A model generated the notes under the pieces. The model did no database searches. It was given only the letters and a program-made list of their open reading frames with translations, and had not been told where the DNA came from. A DNA stretch of 64,000 nt from Augochlora pura (lineage: Eukaryota; Arthropoda; Insecta; Hymenoptera; Halictidae), in contig NC_135779.1 in the NCBI RefSeq assembly GCF_028453695.1, positions 2,480,001-2,544,000 on the forward strand, given 5' to 3'. Shown here piece by piece: positions 11,189 to 22,878 of this stretch (within the stretch, counting starts at the first letter, position 1; each line of letters begins with the position of its first letter). Made by a program: the position numbers and the translations under genes.

Positions 11189-11514
11189 CTGTAAATCAGA
11201 ATAATAATAAACAGCTTGGTTAGACTGTGTATCAACATAACCTATAATCACTGTAATAGTTTTCGTATATAGTGATGGATTTGATCAGATTAATGAAAAA
11301 TATATTGACAATCGTTCTCTAGAAAAGAGACTTCATAAAATTGTATCGAGAGAAAGTTGTTAATGCGTAATTTTTGATAAATACCTCTAAATATTGAGAG
11401 CCGGCTAGTCACTGCTCCAAAATTCTGGATACTTGAGACCATGTGGAACACACGATAGATGGCCTTATGTTTATGTCCACAACGTAGTAGAATAGGACGA
11501 CTAAGAAAGACCAA
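11015..11514 (-). CDS. Janus/PHPT1-type phosphohistidine phosphatase, 5' half only
   Basis: Two exons on the minus strand: 11514 (or 11442) to 11385, and 11188 to 11015. The second encodes MSETLNKVPDVDIEGHGRFK, then YILINVQDENTKATKP and IVRGYAKCPYHG, closely resembling the N-terminal half of 14-kDa phosphohistidine phosphatase (PHPT1, insect janus-A): VPDVxID-G-FKYVLI and IVRGY-xx-YH. The first exon adds an Arg/Ser/hydrophobic leader (MVSSIQNFGAVTSRLSIFR) that looks like a mitochondrial presequence. An upstream in-frame ATG at 11514 would lengthen it. The exon ends with a good donor (gtgagt), but the catalytic half (His-containing loop, GGGRI, YGYSxGYGxADH) is not found to the left. It may be a truncated copy or a gene with a very long intron. 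Confidence 0.72.
11385..11514 (-). CDS. Janus/PHPT1 first coding exon
   Basis: Starts at the ATG at 11514-11512 or the ATG at 11442-11440 and ends before gtattt at 11384. The last base G joins CA of the next exon to give Ala: SRLSIFR-A-FLSANRRYATM. Choice of start is open; both leaders are basic and lack acids. Confidence 0.6.
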
Positions 11515-11811
11515 ACGTCAATAGAGAGAGACGAACTTAACCAAAACAGCGCTCCTATTTCGTAGAAACGCCAAGCCAATTGATAGAAACTGTATCAAAC
11601 TGTTCTATTTTTAAAATGGTTTCGTTGTATTCATACTTTAAACGCTTATAAAATAATTGAAGTTGCATATTTGTGGGTGACATGCTATCCCTTAATAGCT
11701 ATCGATCTATAACTCATCATCGTAGTTAATAATCAAATAAAAATATGCAATGGTAATAAGAAAGTGATACAATTGTGCGAGCTGTATAATTTGGATAAGA
11801 GCGCCTTTTGT
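11515..11811. promoter_or_regulatory. Upstream region of janus/PHPT1
   Basis: About 300 bp between the janus/PHPT1 start region and the inverted-repeat element. No clear TATA box in position. It is the presumed promoter by location only. Confidence 0.3.
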
Positions 11812-12090
11812 GACAAGTGGCGCCACTAGTGGTAAAATTGTGAACTAGAATTCAGAGGTACGTACACCTCTAAAATGTGTAGCGGTAAAACGCTCAAACT
11901 GGTCGTTAGATTACCGTCACAGCAAATGGTCATATGGAAATGCACAGTGGCGCCATTTAGTGGCCCCGAGGAAAGTAGTTATAGTCAGTAATTTGTCGAA
12001 CGGTTTGAGCATTTTGCCGCTACGTGCTTTAGCGCTGTACAGACCTCTGAATCTTGTTTCAAAAAATGACCACGAGCGGCGCTACTTGTC
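11812..12090. mobile_element. Fold-back / MITE element with ~105-bp imperfect inverted repeats
   Basis: Left arm 11812-11916 (starts GACAAGTGGCGCCACTAGTG) matches the reverse complement of 11986-12090 (starts GACAAGTAGCGCCGCTCGTG) along its length, including ATTCAGAGGT, GTAGCGG and AAATGCTCAAAC-like blocks, roughly three quarters identical by eye. The 69-bp loop carries a third AGTGGCGCCA copy. No obvious target duplication and no ORF for a transposase. Confidence 0.75.
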
Positions 12091-12480
12091 AGGCATACAC
12101 TCGATTTTCAAATGTTATACGACTGCATGGAATTCTCGCATCTATTGTAATATTAATTTATCTAGTTAAAAAATAAAAAATCTGTGGCTACAGGGTGGAC
12201 AGTATGTTTCCTCACAAACATAGAACTCCGATTATTTTAACACATTATTTTATTGGTTTTTTCCTTAAAAAAAGAATGAACTTGAAATCGGTTGTTGGGT
12301 TTTTGGATTCTGGCGAGTAATGACTGGGCATTTCGAAGCGACGATACACACTAATTTGCAAATTGAACTAGCTATGTATATATGTATATGTACATACATG
12401 CTATACACGCATATATGTATATATAATATTTATATATATATATTTATATATATATATATAAGGTAGGTATCATCTCTCTC
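12091..12480. other. Intergenic, AT-rich with TA microsatellite
   Basis: Contains TATATGTA-type repeats from about 12373 to 12462. No gene recognised. Confidence 0.6.
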
Positions 12481-13517
12481 ATTTTACTGCATAATACATA
12501 AGTAATGATGCATCATGTTTACGATCGTGTTCTTTCGTTCTATAATTCGCTCTATAATTCGTTCTCGCTCGCATCTCGCTTTCGCTCGTACATTCACGCT
12601 CGACACCGAACCGGTCGTTATTTTTTTTTTATTTCGTAAATTCAAAGAATAATCGAGAGTTTTATCGTTTACGGGTTTTCTTATCATTTTCGTTATTCGC
12701 ATCCCTTCTCGCGGCGTACGAGGGCCCCGTTTTGCTGGCAGATGCGGCGATCCTGTCCGCCAAGCACGGGAAAACAGATACAATACAATCGAACGTCCGC
12801 GACACGGCAAGCCCGCGAACCCCTTTCGCCCTTTGAAGAGAGATTCCCGATTCGCCGATTCCTGGGGCCGGTTTCTCGCGCATCTGCTTCGGCAACGCTT
12901 GCTACACGCTTCACAGACATCGTTCGCGCACACCACGCATCTGTTCGCCGTTTAACTTGACATAACTTCGAACCGGTCGCGAATCCCCGGATCATTAGTG
13001 TTAACGCTCGGCAGCGAACTTCCTGTTCAAACGGGATCTACCAACAGCCAATTGAAACGATCGGCGTGTCGTGCTAGGTTCGATAGAGGATTGGTCTTGC
13101 TCTCGAAGAAATAGTTGCGAAATATGTGAAAGGAGATCGGCACGATACGAAATCGTGAGAAGCGTCAGCCTCGCGAGTGTCAATACCGATGATGGAAGCC
13201 GAGGGATCCAGGGATCCCGCGTTTCGCGCGTGGCGTGCCCAGAGATCAATTGAATCGTTCACATTGAGTACACGGTCATGTGACTAGGAAAAGGCGGGAA
13301 ACGATGCTAAGACCATCGGCTTCGGAAACAAGTAAACGCGAAAAGAACACACTCTGGGCACGTGGCGCCGAGTAATCGGAAAGATCGCTACCGTTTGGTT
13401 ATCAGGTTAATCGTGTTATCGCACGTTACTCCTGTCGTTCGCGTTCTCGACGTGGCGCGGACAGGTGTAATAATACATATAAAGGTAGAATCTGCGCTCT
13501 GGATCTGCTCTTTTTCC

Positions 13518-13520
<3 letters not shown>

Positions 13521-13554
<34 letters not shown>

Positions 13555-13577
13555 GCTTTCTCTCTCTCTCTCTCTCT
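13521..13577. repeat. (CT)n microsatellite
   Basis: About 57 bases of CT repeat interrupted once by ttccgctt. Confidence 0.9.
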
Positions 13578-15649
13578 CAGTCCGTATCGCCCCGAGAAAA
13601 ACAAGTGTTCCTTCTGCATTTTCACGTATGCATACGTCTATGTATATGTATATATGTATATATTTATGTATATATGTATAAGTAATATACAGTAAGTGTA
13701 CAATAACGCGAAGATTGCCGGGACATTGCGCGAACCGGTTACCATTGTACCCGGGACGACGATAATTAACGCGATTGGGAACCGAATCGGCCGGCGCATT
13801 CGGAGGTAGTGGATTCAACTATGATCGTTCGCGCCATTTGTGTGCGCGTTGTCGATCGGATTTCGTGTGAATTTCGACGGGCATTATCCGGTAACAGCGT
13901 CGCGCATCGTCGACCGCCAATCGTCCGCCATTCACGCAACTGGCAGCAGCACACGCTTGCGTTACACATCCCTATTATACCCTTTTCTTTTAAAGTTAGT
14001 TTAGTCAAAGTTAAAGCTTTCAATGGGATTTTTCCACTTGTTTTCTCTCCTCCTTTACACAACGTATATAACAATGGTACGCGCGACTATTAAACGAGTC
14101 TACGGAATTCCATATATCTCGCTCTCTCTCTCTTCCTCCCACCCCCGTGTCGCCCCTTTACTCGCATCGTCCCGCTATCGCTGGCCCATTCGCACTCGCA
14201 CGCACACATTGTCCCCGTTCCCGCTCGGTTCGTTCAAACACCGCCACGCAACCTGACACGTTCGCCGGCAAGGATTGATCCTCGATCCCGCGGACTGGTA
14301 TCCACGAACACCGGGCGAACCGCGGATCGCCGGGTTCGTAGCACGGAAAGATCGTAAAGTGTAAACTTCGAGAGATTCGAACACGACTCCGGGATGTGCT
14401 ATTCGACTCTAGGAACTATTCCTACGAAAAATTAAACCCTAGTCGACTCCGTGAAATCTGTCTAGAAAATTGTAGATCCGCCCAACCGTCCGCGGTTCGC
14501 CCCTCGAGGTTTCGGCATTTCCGTTTCCGCCTACGGTTTGCTCTCTGTTACGAAGCAGCGAACCGTCCGCTCGTCGTCCCGCATGCATCGGAGCACCGCG
14601 TGTTGACTGTAATTTCGTGGTCGAACGTTGTCTCGAAGCGAGCGTCGCGCGCTTTCCTTCCCGCGCGGAGAACGTGGAACCGCACGGGGACTGTTCGCGC
14701 GATCGGTTACCATCGATCTGTCTCCTCGATCCTGTTTTCAACGTCCCGATCGATCAACGGAGGAAAAGGAAAACACGACTTCCGGCCCACCGCGGCCTGG
14801 AAAGCGGATTTACACCGGCGATCGCTTCGCTCGACGTTGAAATGTACGAGGTTCAGAGACAAATTGAAAACAAGACCCTCGTATTCGCTAGGAGATCGAG
14901 ACACGAAGATGCCGCGTTCCAGGCCAGCCTCTCTTTCCTTCGTTCGTTCCTCTTTCTCTTCGTCGTTCGTCCGCGTATCTTTCGTTTCGCGTTCGTAATA
15001 TTAAGGCAACTCTTGTTACTATTTGACCGACTCGTCGCGCGTTAAGATTTCCTCCTCGTCCGGCCTTCCGTCGCGCGACTTCGGTCTCGATCTCGATTTG
15101 CCCCCGTTCTGTACAGCGTCCGACGTCGAACCGAGCCGAGCCGTCGATCGGACGGCGAACAATACATAATCCCTCCTCCTCGCTGGGCGACGAACCCCGT
15201 GTGCTCTCGACTCGATTCGATGATCGTCGATCAACTGAACCCGGATCGTTCGACCGGCGTCCAACCGAATGGGAAAAGGATTGTTAACTTCGGGCCGCGA
15301 TCCACGTTCTCCCCCTTCCAGCCTCATCGATACTATAATTCATCTGTGTAGAGAGAGAGAGATCGATGTAATAGTGTATCGACGAGATTTCGATTATTTG
15401 CAAAAGTATGAAACTCTACGGAGCTCCGGCTCGTCGACGAGCCGAGAGATCTAGTGACGAAGTTTATTTCTCATAATTATCTCAACTCCGTTCCCCTTAC
15501 GACTCCTCCTCCACCTCCATCGACCCTTGTCTACCCAGCTTTCGTGTCGTCTTCACGCATGCGAATCGCTTATTATCGATAGGGCGAATCCCGGAGTGAA
15601 TCGTTACGGTTTCCACGTGAATTCGTTCGTGCCCAGCGTCTATCTTATA

Positions 15650-15838
15650 TATTTATACATATACACACACGTACCCATATATATATGTATATATATATAT
15701 ATACAAATATGCATAAATACATAAATAACTGATGCATATACCGGTGGATCTGTTACGTGTACATATTTATATGTATATGTGTATTATTTATATATTTATA
15801 TGTATTATGTATATATTTATATCTATATATATGTATTG
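15650..15838. repeat. TA/TATG simple repeat tract
   Basis: Interrupted runs of tatatgtat and atacatat units over about 190 bases. Confidence 0.8.
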
Positions 15839-16105
15839 ATAAGTAGAAAAACTCTTAATCGTAGTGTGTTACTTCGTTTATGGTAACCTCGTGTGTGTTC
15901 AACCCTATATCCGCTTCGGTCCTCCTCTCTCCCTCCTCCTCCACCACCTAATTATTACAAATAAATGCAAGTAATGAAATCGTAGATGGATTCGATTCTA
16001 AAATGATTCCACGGCGAAGTTCTGTCTCGATCCGAGGACTGGTCGAGCCTCGAATCCGCGCGTCGCGAGAGCACACACACTCGCGGTCAACGTCCGTTAT
16101 ACGTT

Positions 16106-16460
16106 CTACGAACGGCGAGCTCGTGCGAAGCATTCGGTCGGTCTCCTGTTTGCCAAGATGGCCGCGGTCCTCCTTGTCCTCTTCGTCGTCGAACCCTGTT
16201 CGAGTCTCTCTTTCTCGTTTCGGTTACCGTCCCGAGAACACCGCAGAGAGAATCGCGAGGTTTCGCGCGACGAACCCGAAGGTTCCTCGACCTCGCTGAA
16301 CACGATGACTTCCGGTCCCGGCGTCCACTCGGCAGGCTCCGCGTTCAGATCCTCGGCCGTCGTCGGATCCGAGAAGTCGGATCGTTCGGAGAAACCTATT
16401 TCGTCCACGCCGCAAAAGGTGTCGGACGCGTCATCGCGATCGGATTCCGCTCCCATTTAA
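16106..16460. other. Ambiguous ORF pair on opposite strands
   Basis: Plus 16158-16460 (100 codons) starts in a good context (gccaagATGGCC) with a hydrophobic leader MAAVLLVLFVVEPCSS and ends in a Ser-rich tail. Minus 16456-16106 (116 codons) reads acidic with stretches such as SDFSDPTTAEDLNAEPAEW. Both have natural-looking composition, and at most one is likely to be coding. No homology recognised for either. Confidence 0.25.
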
Positions 16461-18760
16461 TTCAAGTACACCTCGAAATCTCCTCGCGCCTCCTACGTCG
16501 ATCGACCGCGTTCGAGCGTGTGTATATGTGTATATATGTGTGTGTGTGTGTGTTTGCATTGCTGCGGTCGTTTATGTATAGTTTACCTCTAGATTTATAA
16601 TTACATTTATACGTATATTCCTCGATTATAGCTAAAGATCCTTTTTATTCCTCCCTCTTTTTCGATAAGAACTATTTGGTTTACCGCTAGAGTCATCGTA
16701 AAGAACTTGGTCATATGCTTGCTTGTTACGACGCTAAAGAGTTTCGTAAGTTTTCTCAAGATCCACCAGACACCCGTCGCTCTCACACGTGCACAAAAGT
16801 TACGCGACCGCGCGCGACCATGGAACGCCCTTTCTCGCCGACGCGAACAACGCTCGCCCCCACCCGCGTCGGCGTTAAACATTCTCTTCCGTCAGCCAGC
16901 CGCTCGATCATTCGCTCAACGACACAGATCTCGTTTGCTCGCACTTCCTCTCCCCTGGACGCACACACTCGCCATCGTCGCAGGCGCCCCCTCCCCTACC
17001 CCCCGAGGCTAGAAAATTGTCTATCGACGCGACGGTCAGGCCGATCCGACTAGATTCTTTGGATTTATCACAGAAAAACATGTTTTTGTTTTAATAATAT
17101 CCCGTATCCACATTCGCGCCTACAATCCCCGACATCCTCGCGTTCGCCACGGACGAGATTCCAACCACGCGCGACCTCGCGAGATCGATGACCGATCAAG
17201 CACTCGCGGGTTAAGCTCACTGCTAACGGATAACATCAGTTTGGACGCACGCGTTGCCATTCGTTGCTCGAGTATACGACGCGAAAAGAATTTTCGGTTT
17301 AGGATGGAAAGATCGTGGGAGATCATCAGCTCGAATCGCGGTAAACGCGATGGACAATCGACAACGCGCCGCGTTCAATGAACAGAGAAAGTAGAGAGTT
17401 TTACGATTTCCGGTCGCCGGACGGCGAGAGTACTCGCGCGAACGAATGGAAAAACCGTACGTGTTCGGCCCTCGGTCGACAGATACCTCCGCGTGCTAGT
17501 CGATCGTTTTTTCTTTTACATTTAAGAATCCTCATTGCTGCGACGTGTACAAACGCGACGGTACCAAACACGAAGGTTTATAAAGCACTTAAGGGAGAAC
17601 AACCGCGCCACGGTCGTCCTCCTCGTTCGCTCAGCTGTCGTCTCGATCCGACGGGAAACCTGCTCGCGAGAGCCGCGTTTTTCGATCGTCGATAAACTCG
17701 AATCGTGAACGAGCGTTCCACTGATATTATCGGCAACGAACGCGTACTCGATCCACTCGCCTAACTCAACGCCCCTCCTTAATTAATCGGTAATCGACGC
17801 TCGCCGTTCCTCGGATTCGCGATCAGTCGAGATCACGCGGACGTCACACGACACGACAGATAAGCGTGAAACGATTAATTACCTCTCCGAGATCATCGTC
17901 GAACCTTCACACCGAAACGCACACGCATTCGAACAGCTCTCTCGCACACAGGCACACACCGTTCTCTCAACCGGGAATCTCATTCGCACGCGCGCACATT
18001 TATTACCGATCACGCGCGCATCCACCTACGCGTAGACGCATTCCCGTTTCATGTGTGTGTATGTATATACGCGCTCGCGGAAAAAAAAAGACGCACGACT
18101 TTCTTGCTTTTCACCCTATACGTCGCTTCTCTCTATTTTTCTTCGCTTTTCCAGTTTTCTCTATCCTCCTCCTCCTCCCATCCTCTTCTTTTATATACAT
18201 TTATGTATGTCGCGTGTGTTTCCGCTTGAAACACCTCCGTACGATTGGCAGTATGTTACAAGTGTTTTTTGTTTCGGCTTCTTTTCGCCCCACGAAATTC
18301 TTACGGTTTCTCGCTATAATTATAGAACTCCGATTCGGCTACGCAGACGCGCGCGCGCGCGCGCTTAATCAGCCGTCGATGTGTTTCTCTTGACATTATT
18401 TTGTGTGTGTGTGTCTGTGTCCTTTTTATACATAAGTTCGGTGTATTGTATATGCGTGTACGTGTGTGTATGTTTACATGTGCACGCTTGTACGTGTGTG
18501 TATTACCAACAGCGCGTACGTATATCCATACGATGTTATACATACAGAATCGTATAAGTATACGTACAATAAGAGTTGCTATTGTTGAAGCGAATGCGAA
18601 GTCCGTCGACCCGCGCGTGTATATCTATAGCTTGTGTCACCGCGTACGTGTCCTCTATTTTCTGCGTGTAGCATGTACATGTACAGTTTACGTGTGTATC
18701 GATTGATCGATGCCTTACCGTTTCTTTTCTCTCCCTCTTCACTTTAATAATCGTACAATT

Positions 18761-19140
18761 ACAGTGGTAGTAACAACAGTAGTAGCAATGGTATTGTAAT
18801 CATTAATAAAACGTTTCGGTAATCGTAGCGTTAGTAAAAGTAGTAATAATAATACTATTAGTAACAGTAATCGTAGTAATAGTAGTTGTAATTTAGTAGT
18901 AGTAGTAGCAGTAGTAGTAGTGGTAGTAGTAGTAGTAATAGTAGTAGTAATAGTAATAGTAGTAGTAGTTGTTGTAGTAGTAGTAGTAGAAGTAGCAGTA
19001 ATAGTAGTAGTAGTAGTGGTAGTAGTAGTATTAGTAATAGTAGTAGTAGTAGTAGTAGTATTAGCAGTAGCAGTAGTAGTAGTAGTAGTAATAGTAGTAG
19101 CAGTAGTAGTAGTAGTTGTTGTAGAAGTAATAGTAGTAGC

Positions 19141-19193
<53 letters not shown>

Positions 19194-19249
19194 TAGTGGT
19201 AGTAGTAGTAGTAGTAGTAGTAGCAGTAGTAGTTGTAGTAGTAGTAGTA
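18761..19249. repeat. (GTA)n microsatellite, left part
   Basis: Interrupted GTA/AGT trinucleotide array, purest at 18890-19249, ending at the TA used as target by the Tc1-like element. Translates to poly-V, poly-S, poly-L or poly-T in the various frames; these are not genes. Confidence 0.95.
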
Positions 19250-20259
19250 CAACCACTGGTGAAAAGTTTCCGATTACACACCCTTACACCAAATTGACAA
19301 AAAGTATTTGCATTTTATCATCTTAAAAACGCATTGAGAACGTAGGTGTAATCCAAATAAAGTAAAAAAAAAAACAACGCAATTTTTCATTCACTATCAA
19401 AAAGAAACCACAAAGAAAACAAAATATTGTGTGGAAAAGAGTTTCCGATCATTGAGTTATTAATATTTTGTTACATTACCACGTGTGCCCGTAAAATGTG
19501 TCCACATTTAATGCGTTGAGCCATTGACCATACTAAGTTTTCAAAATTTCCGCGACTCTCGAGGTCCACTGTACATTTATTTTCTTCGATATTGCCCGCC
19601 ACATATTTTTTCACAAATACGCACAATTTTCTAACGTCCCTTCTACTCGCTGCAAGAAGACGACCGCTTTTCTTACGGTTAGATACACTGCCTGTTTCAT
19701 TATACTTCGTTTTTATATCGCTTATTGTACTCTGACTACAGCCTATAATTTCTGCAACATTTCTTCGACTATTACCTCGCTCGAGAAGTTCGATTTCTCT
19801 TAACTATAAATCGTTTGAATACAACTTATTGAACGACACATTGCACTCGCCCGTCTTACTTACCCACTGACTGAAACCTTTTGTATTTCCGACGAATCAG
19901 CGGTGAAAGCGTTTCTGTACATTTTCTCAGACACGAGTTGTATTTACGTTCCCTTCTTCCGCCAGAGACACTCATAGTGCTAGTTATTCGAATCATGATC
20001 GCAAACTTTTTTCCAACGTTCGTTCTGATCGGAAACTTTTCTCCGCATAACATTTTGTTTTCTATCTCTCCGGTTTCTTTTTGATAATAAATGAAAAATT
20101 GCGGTTTCTTTGTGTTTATTTACTTTATTTAGATCCCACCTACATTCTCCATTCGTCTTACCTGCATAAAAGAAGATTTTATAACTCTAAAACGCGAATA
20201 TTCTTTGTAAATTTTGTATAAGTATATACGGTCGGAAACTTTTTGCCAGGGGGTTGTCG
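19250..20259. mobile_element. Tc1-like transposon, decayed, IR/DR structure
   Basis: 1010 bp flanked by TA (19248-19249 and 20260-20261). The ends are long inverted repeats of about 210 bp: left CAACCACTGGTGAAAAGTTT, right on the minus strand CGACAACCCCCTGGCAAAAA then GTTTCCGA. Each long repeat holds an outer and an inner copy of the GAAAAGTTTCCGAT-type motif (about 19260 and 19435 on the left; about 20232 and 20030 on the right), the two-site arrangement of IR/DR Tc1 elements. It carries a minus-strand transposase remnant. It is inserted in the middle of a (GTA)n array. Confidence 0.88.
19470..19803 (-). pseudogene. Tc1-type transposase remnant
   Basis: From 19803 leftward the minus strand reads LREIELLERGNSRRNVAEII, then GCSQSTISDIKTKYNETGSV, SNRKKSGRL and RRDVRKL. 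This is the N-terminal paired-like helix-turn-helix and GRxR region of Tc1 transposases. The expected GRPR is GRLL here and the downstream part is degraded. There is no room for the full DDE domain of about 340 residues, so it is an internally deleted, inactive copy. Confidence 0.75.
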
Positions 20260-20408
20260 TAGTAGTGATAGTAGTAGTAGTAATAGTAGTAGTAGCAGTA
20301 GTAGTAGTAGTATTAGTAGTAGTAATAGTAGTAGTAGTAATAGTAGTGGTAGTAGTAGTAGTAGTAGTAGTAGTAATAGTAATAGTAGTAGCAGTAGTAG
20401 TAGTATTG

Positions 20409-20484
<76 letters not shown>

Positions 20485-20485
20485 C

Positions 20486-20521
<36 letters not shown>

Positions 20522-20865
20522 TGTAGTAGTAGTAGTAGTAGTAGTAGTAATAGTATTGGTAGTAGTAGTAATAGTAGTAATAGTAACAGTAGCAGCAGCA
20601 GCGATAGTAGAGTTGTCGTTGGGTGGTTGAGTGGATGGTGTTTGTTGTAGATGTTGTTCTTGTTGTTATTGTATCCGGTGAGAATGGTAGTAATAGCTAA
20701 TAACAATGGTATTAGTTAGTTGCAGTGGTGGATAGTATTAATAGTTTAGTGTAGCAGAAGTATCGATGGCGGTAGTAAGTAGTGGTAGTAAATTTTGTAG
20801 TTTAGTAATAGTAATAGTGGTAAGTAAGTGGTAGTATTTAAGTAATTTTAATTAGTAGTAGCCGT
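20260..20865. repeat. (GTA)n microsatellite, right part
   Basis: GTA/AGT array, densest to about 20610, then degrading with interspersed GTAGTA to about 20865. Same strand phase as the array at 18761-19249, so the two were probably one array before the transposon insertion. Confidence 0.93.
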
Positions 20866-22838
20866 AGATTTACGTTTCCTCCCTGACATACGTTAGCGGC
20901 GGTAATAATAGTTAGATGGGAATTCGTTATTTCCTTTCTCTTCGCAGGTTGTGACAGTTTTAAACGGTAATTAGCAGCGATGGCAAAAACGTTTCCATTT
21001 TTTTTTCACTCTCTCTCGTATTTAATCGAAAGTTATGAGGTAATTTACAAGTGCTCGTGAAATGTATACTTTATTCGTCCCCCCTTCCCGAATAAGCACG
21101 TTCCCCTCTCGAGAAGACACTTTTTTTATTCTCGAGGACGCGATCAATCGGCCCTCCACGCCGTACCAGAGATCTAATCTCGTCGCGCACTTTGTTACCC
21201 GCATCGTCCGTGTCCACCGTGATCGAAACACCCCATGAACGTGCCCCATACCGACGGTCGCACGTTCTCGCCACCTCCTTTCTCGTCGGTCCGGTGTCTT
21301 GGTGTCGGTGTGCGCGCCTCTTTCTTTTCTCCTCTTTCCACGAGAAAGCAGCGGCGGAATAACGAGTACTTCTTACGATACAAGAGATACGACTTCAGTA
21401 AAAATTCCTACGTATTTAGTTCGATGTATCGTTCAACGGCTTCGAGTACCAGTTCTCTCTAGCCTACCCCCGATCCTAGCGATCGTCCTGCTACCACAGC
21501 GATTCGGGCGTCTTGTTTTCTGTCGCGAAACAAGAGAAAAGAAACATCGGTACACCGTCGCGAGAACCCTCGGGGCAGAGAGTATGCGTATCTCTCTCGT
21601 CTGTTTCGACTCTAGCCACGAAGAGAGGCGAACGACGAGCTCTCTGGCGCGAACGTTCCCTTTGCCGTTCGTCGAGGAGGCCGCGCCGCTCTTGGCCAGT
21701 CCATTGTCATCTGATCGCTCGTCGCGCGTCTCTCCTCGAGGAACGGCATGCAAAGGAATCACGAGAACACTTGTGTTTCTCCGGGCGTCCCGGCGTCGCG
21801 GGTTCTCGCAACGAGCAGAGTTCGGCACGGCCGCGGCCGTGATAAATCGGCAGGTCCGCGTGTAGAGAGATCCGAAGCGGACGCTCGACCGTATAATCGT
21901 ATAAAAAGTGGATCCTCCTCGGCTCGGTCCGTCGATTAAAAAGCACACAGCGGAGGAAGCTTCGAAGTTCGAGACGAAAGAAAGATTATCGCAGTGAAAA
22001 TAGGGAAAGTTATGTATATATAATATGTATATATATACGGAGCGTCCCGCGCTTCGTCGTTTCCGACGCACTTCATCGCGCGACGTCTAAGGTGGGTGTC
22101 CCCTTCTTCGGCTCGAGAGACGTTTCTTGATACCGAGACGCCGACGTGGACATCATCGTCGTTCCCGCGGCACCATTGTCTCTTCGATCGATCGTTGCTG
22201 CCTCGACGCGATGTCCGGACTCGGTTCTACGTCGCGTACGTATTCACGTGTGCGGGCGTATATTCGATTCGTATATTCTCGCGCGTTATTCGTATATATT
22301 ATTATATGAGTGTATATTCTGTCTCTCAGTTGTCCCCCTGTAACGGATCATCCGATGTTGCTCTCGGTTCGGCCACGTCGGTCTCTCCTCTCACCTCAGG
22401 GAAGAACCTTCTCTCGACCTTCTAGCGTCATTCGTCTGGTCTCCCCTTTCTCCTCATCTCTTCTCCCTCTTTCTCTATCTTGTGTCTCCGGACGAACTTC
22501 CGACTGCTTGGTTCATCCTCCAGGTGTACGGAAACCCACCTATGCCCACACTCAATCTTCTATCCGTCGATCTTCTCCTCGCCGAATCGAATCGCGTACA
22601 CCTTCCGATCCCCGCGGAACTGAAACTTTGCTAGACCGTCGATCGGCTCGCGATCGACACCGAACTAGTTCCCGGGCTTTCTTCCAAGCCAGTCGATCGG
22701 TATTTCACCAACTCCCGTCTGGTCGCGGGATGATCATCCTCGATGCATGCGCCTCCCTCGCTGGAAGATTCACGCGCAAACCCAAAGACGCCTGGGGGCG
22801 TCCACGTCACCGGACCACCGTCCAGGGTCCCACTTTGG
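20866..22838 (-). other. Probable proximal 3' UTR / downstream region of the calcium channel gene
   Basis: Directly follows the minus-strand stop at 22839. No other exon recognised. AATAAA on the minus strand occurs at 21130-21125 and 21075-21070 and could end the transcript. Confidence 0.45.
21070..21130 (-). terminator. Two candidate AATAAA poly(A) signals for the calcium channel gene
   Basis: Minus-strand AATAAA at 21130-21125 and at 21075-21070, about 1.7 kb after the stop codon. Assigned by position only. Confidence 0.3.
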
Positions 22839-22878
22839 CTAGCACCAGTCGTCATCGTCGCTGTCCGAGTGTCTCGAC
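22839..22878 (-). CDS. cac: cac terminal exon, DDDDWC C-terminus
   Basis: 40-nt exon, acceptor cttgttggtccag. Its first G completes Arg, then SRHSDSDDDDWC and TAG. Vertebrate CaV2.1/2.2 channels end in a similar acidic D-x-WC tail that binds PDZ domains (Mint, and by some reports RIM), so this exon fixes the end of the long isoform. Confidence 0.9.

Larger units (their letters stand above)
12481..18760. other. CpG-rich region without confident gene
   Basis: Long stretch rich in CG dinucleotides, with overlapping open frames on both strands (for example plus 14396-14998). None shows a known domain or a convincing exon chain. Simple repeats: (CT)n at 13521-13577, TATG/TA repeats at 13628-13690 and 15650-15838, (TG)n at 16530-16552 and TG-rich sequence at 18400-18700. 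It may include distal 3' UTR of the minus-strand calcium channel gene. See 16106-16460 for the best ORF. Confidence 0.5.

Noticed and set aside
18739..19297. Long poly-T, poly-L, poly-V and poly-Y open frames
   Set aside because: All are readings of the (GTA)n microsatellite in different frames; no start context, splice sites or complexity.
20179..20706. Poly-Leu/poly-Ser/poly-Val frames
   Set aside because: Same (GTA)n array on the other side of the Tc1-like insertion.
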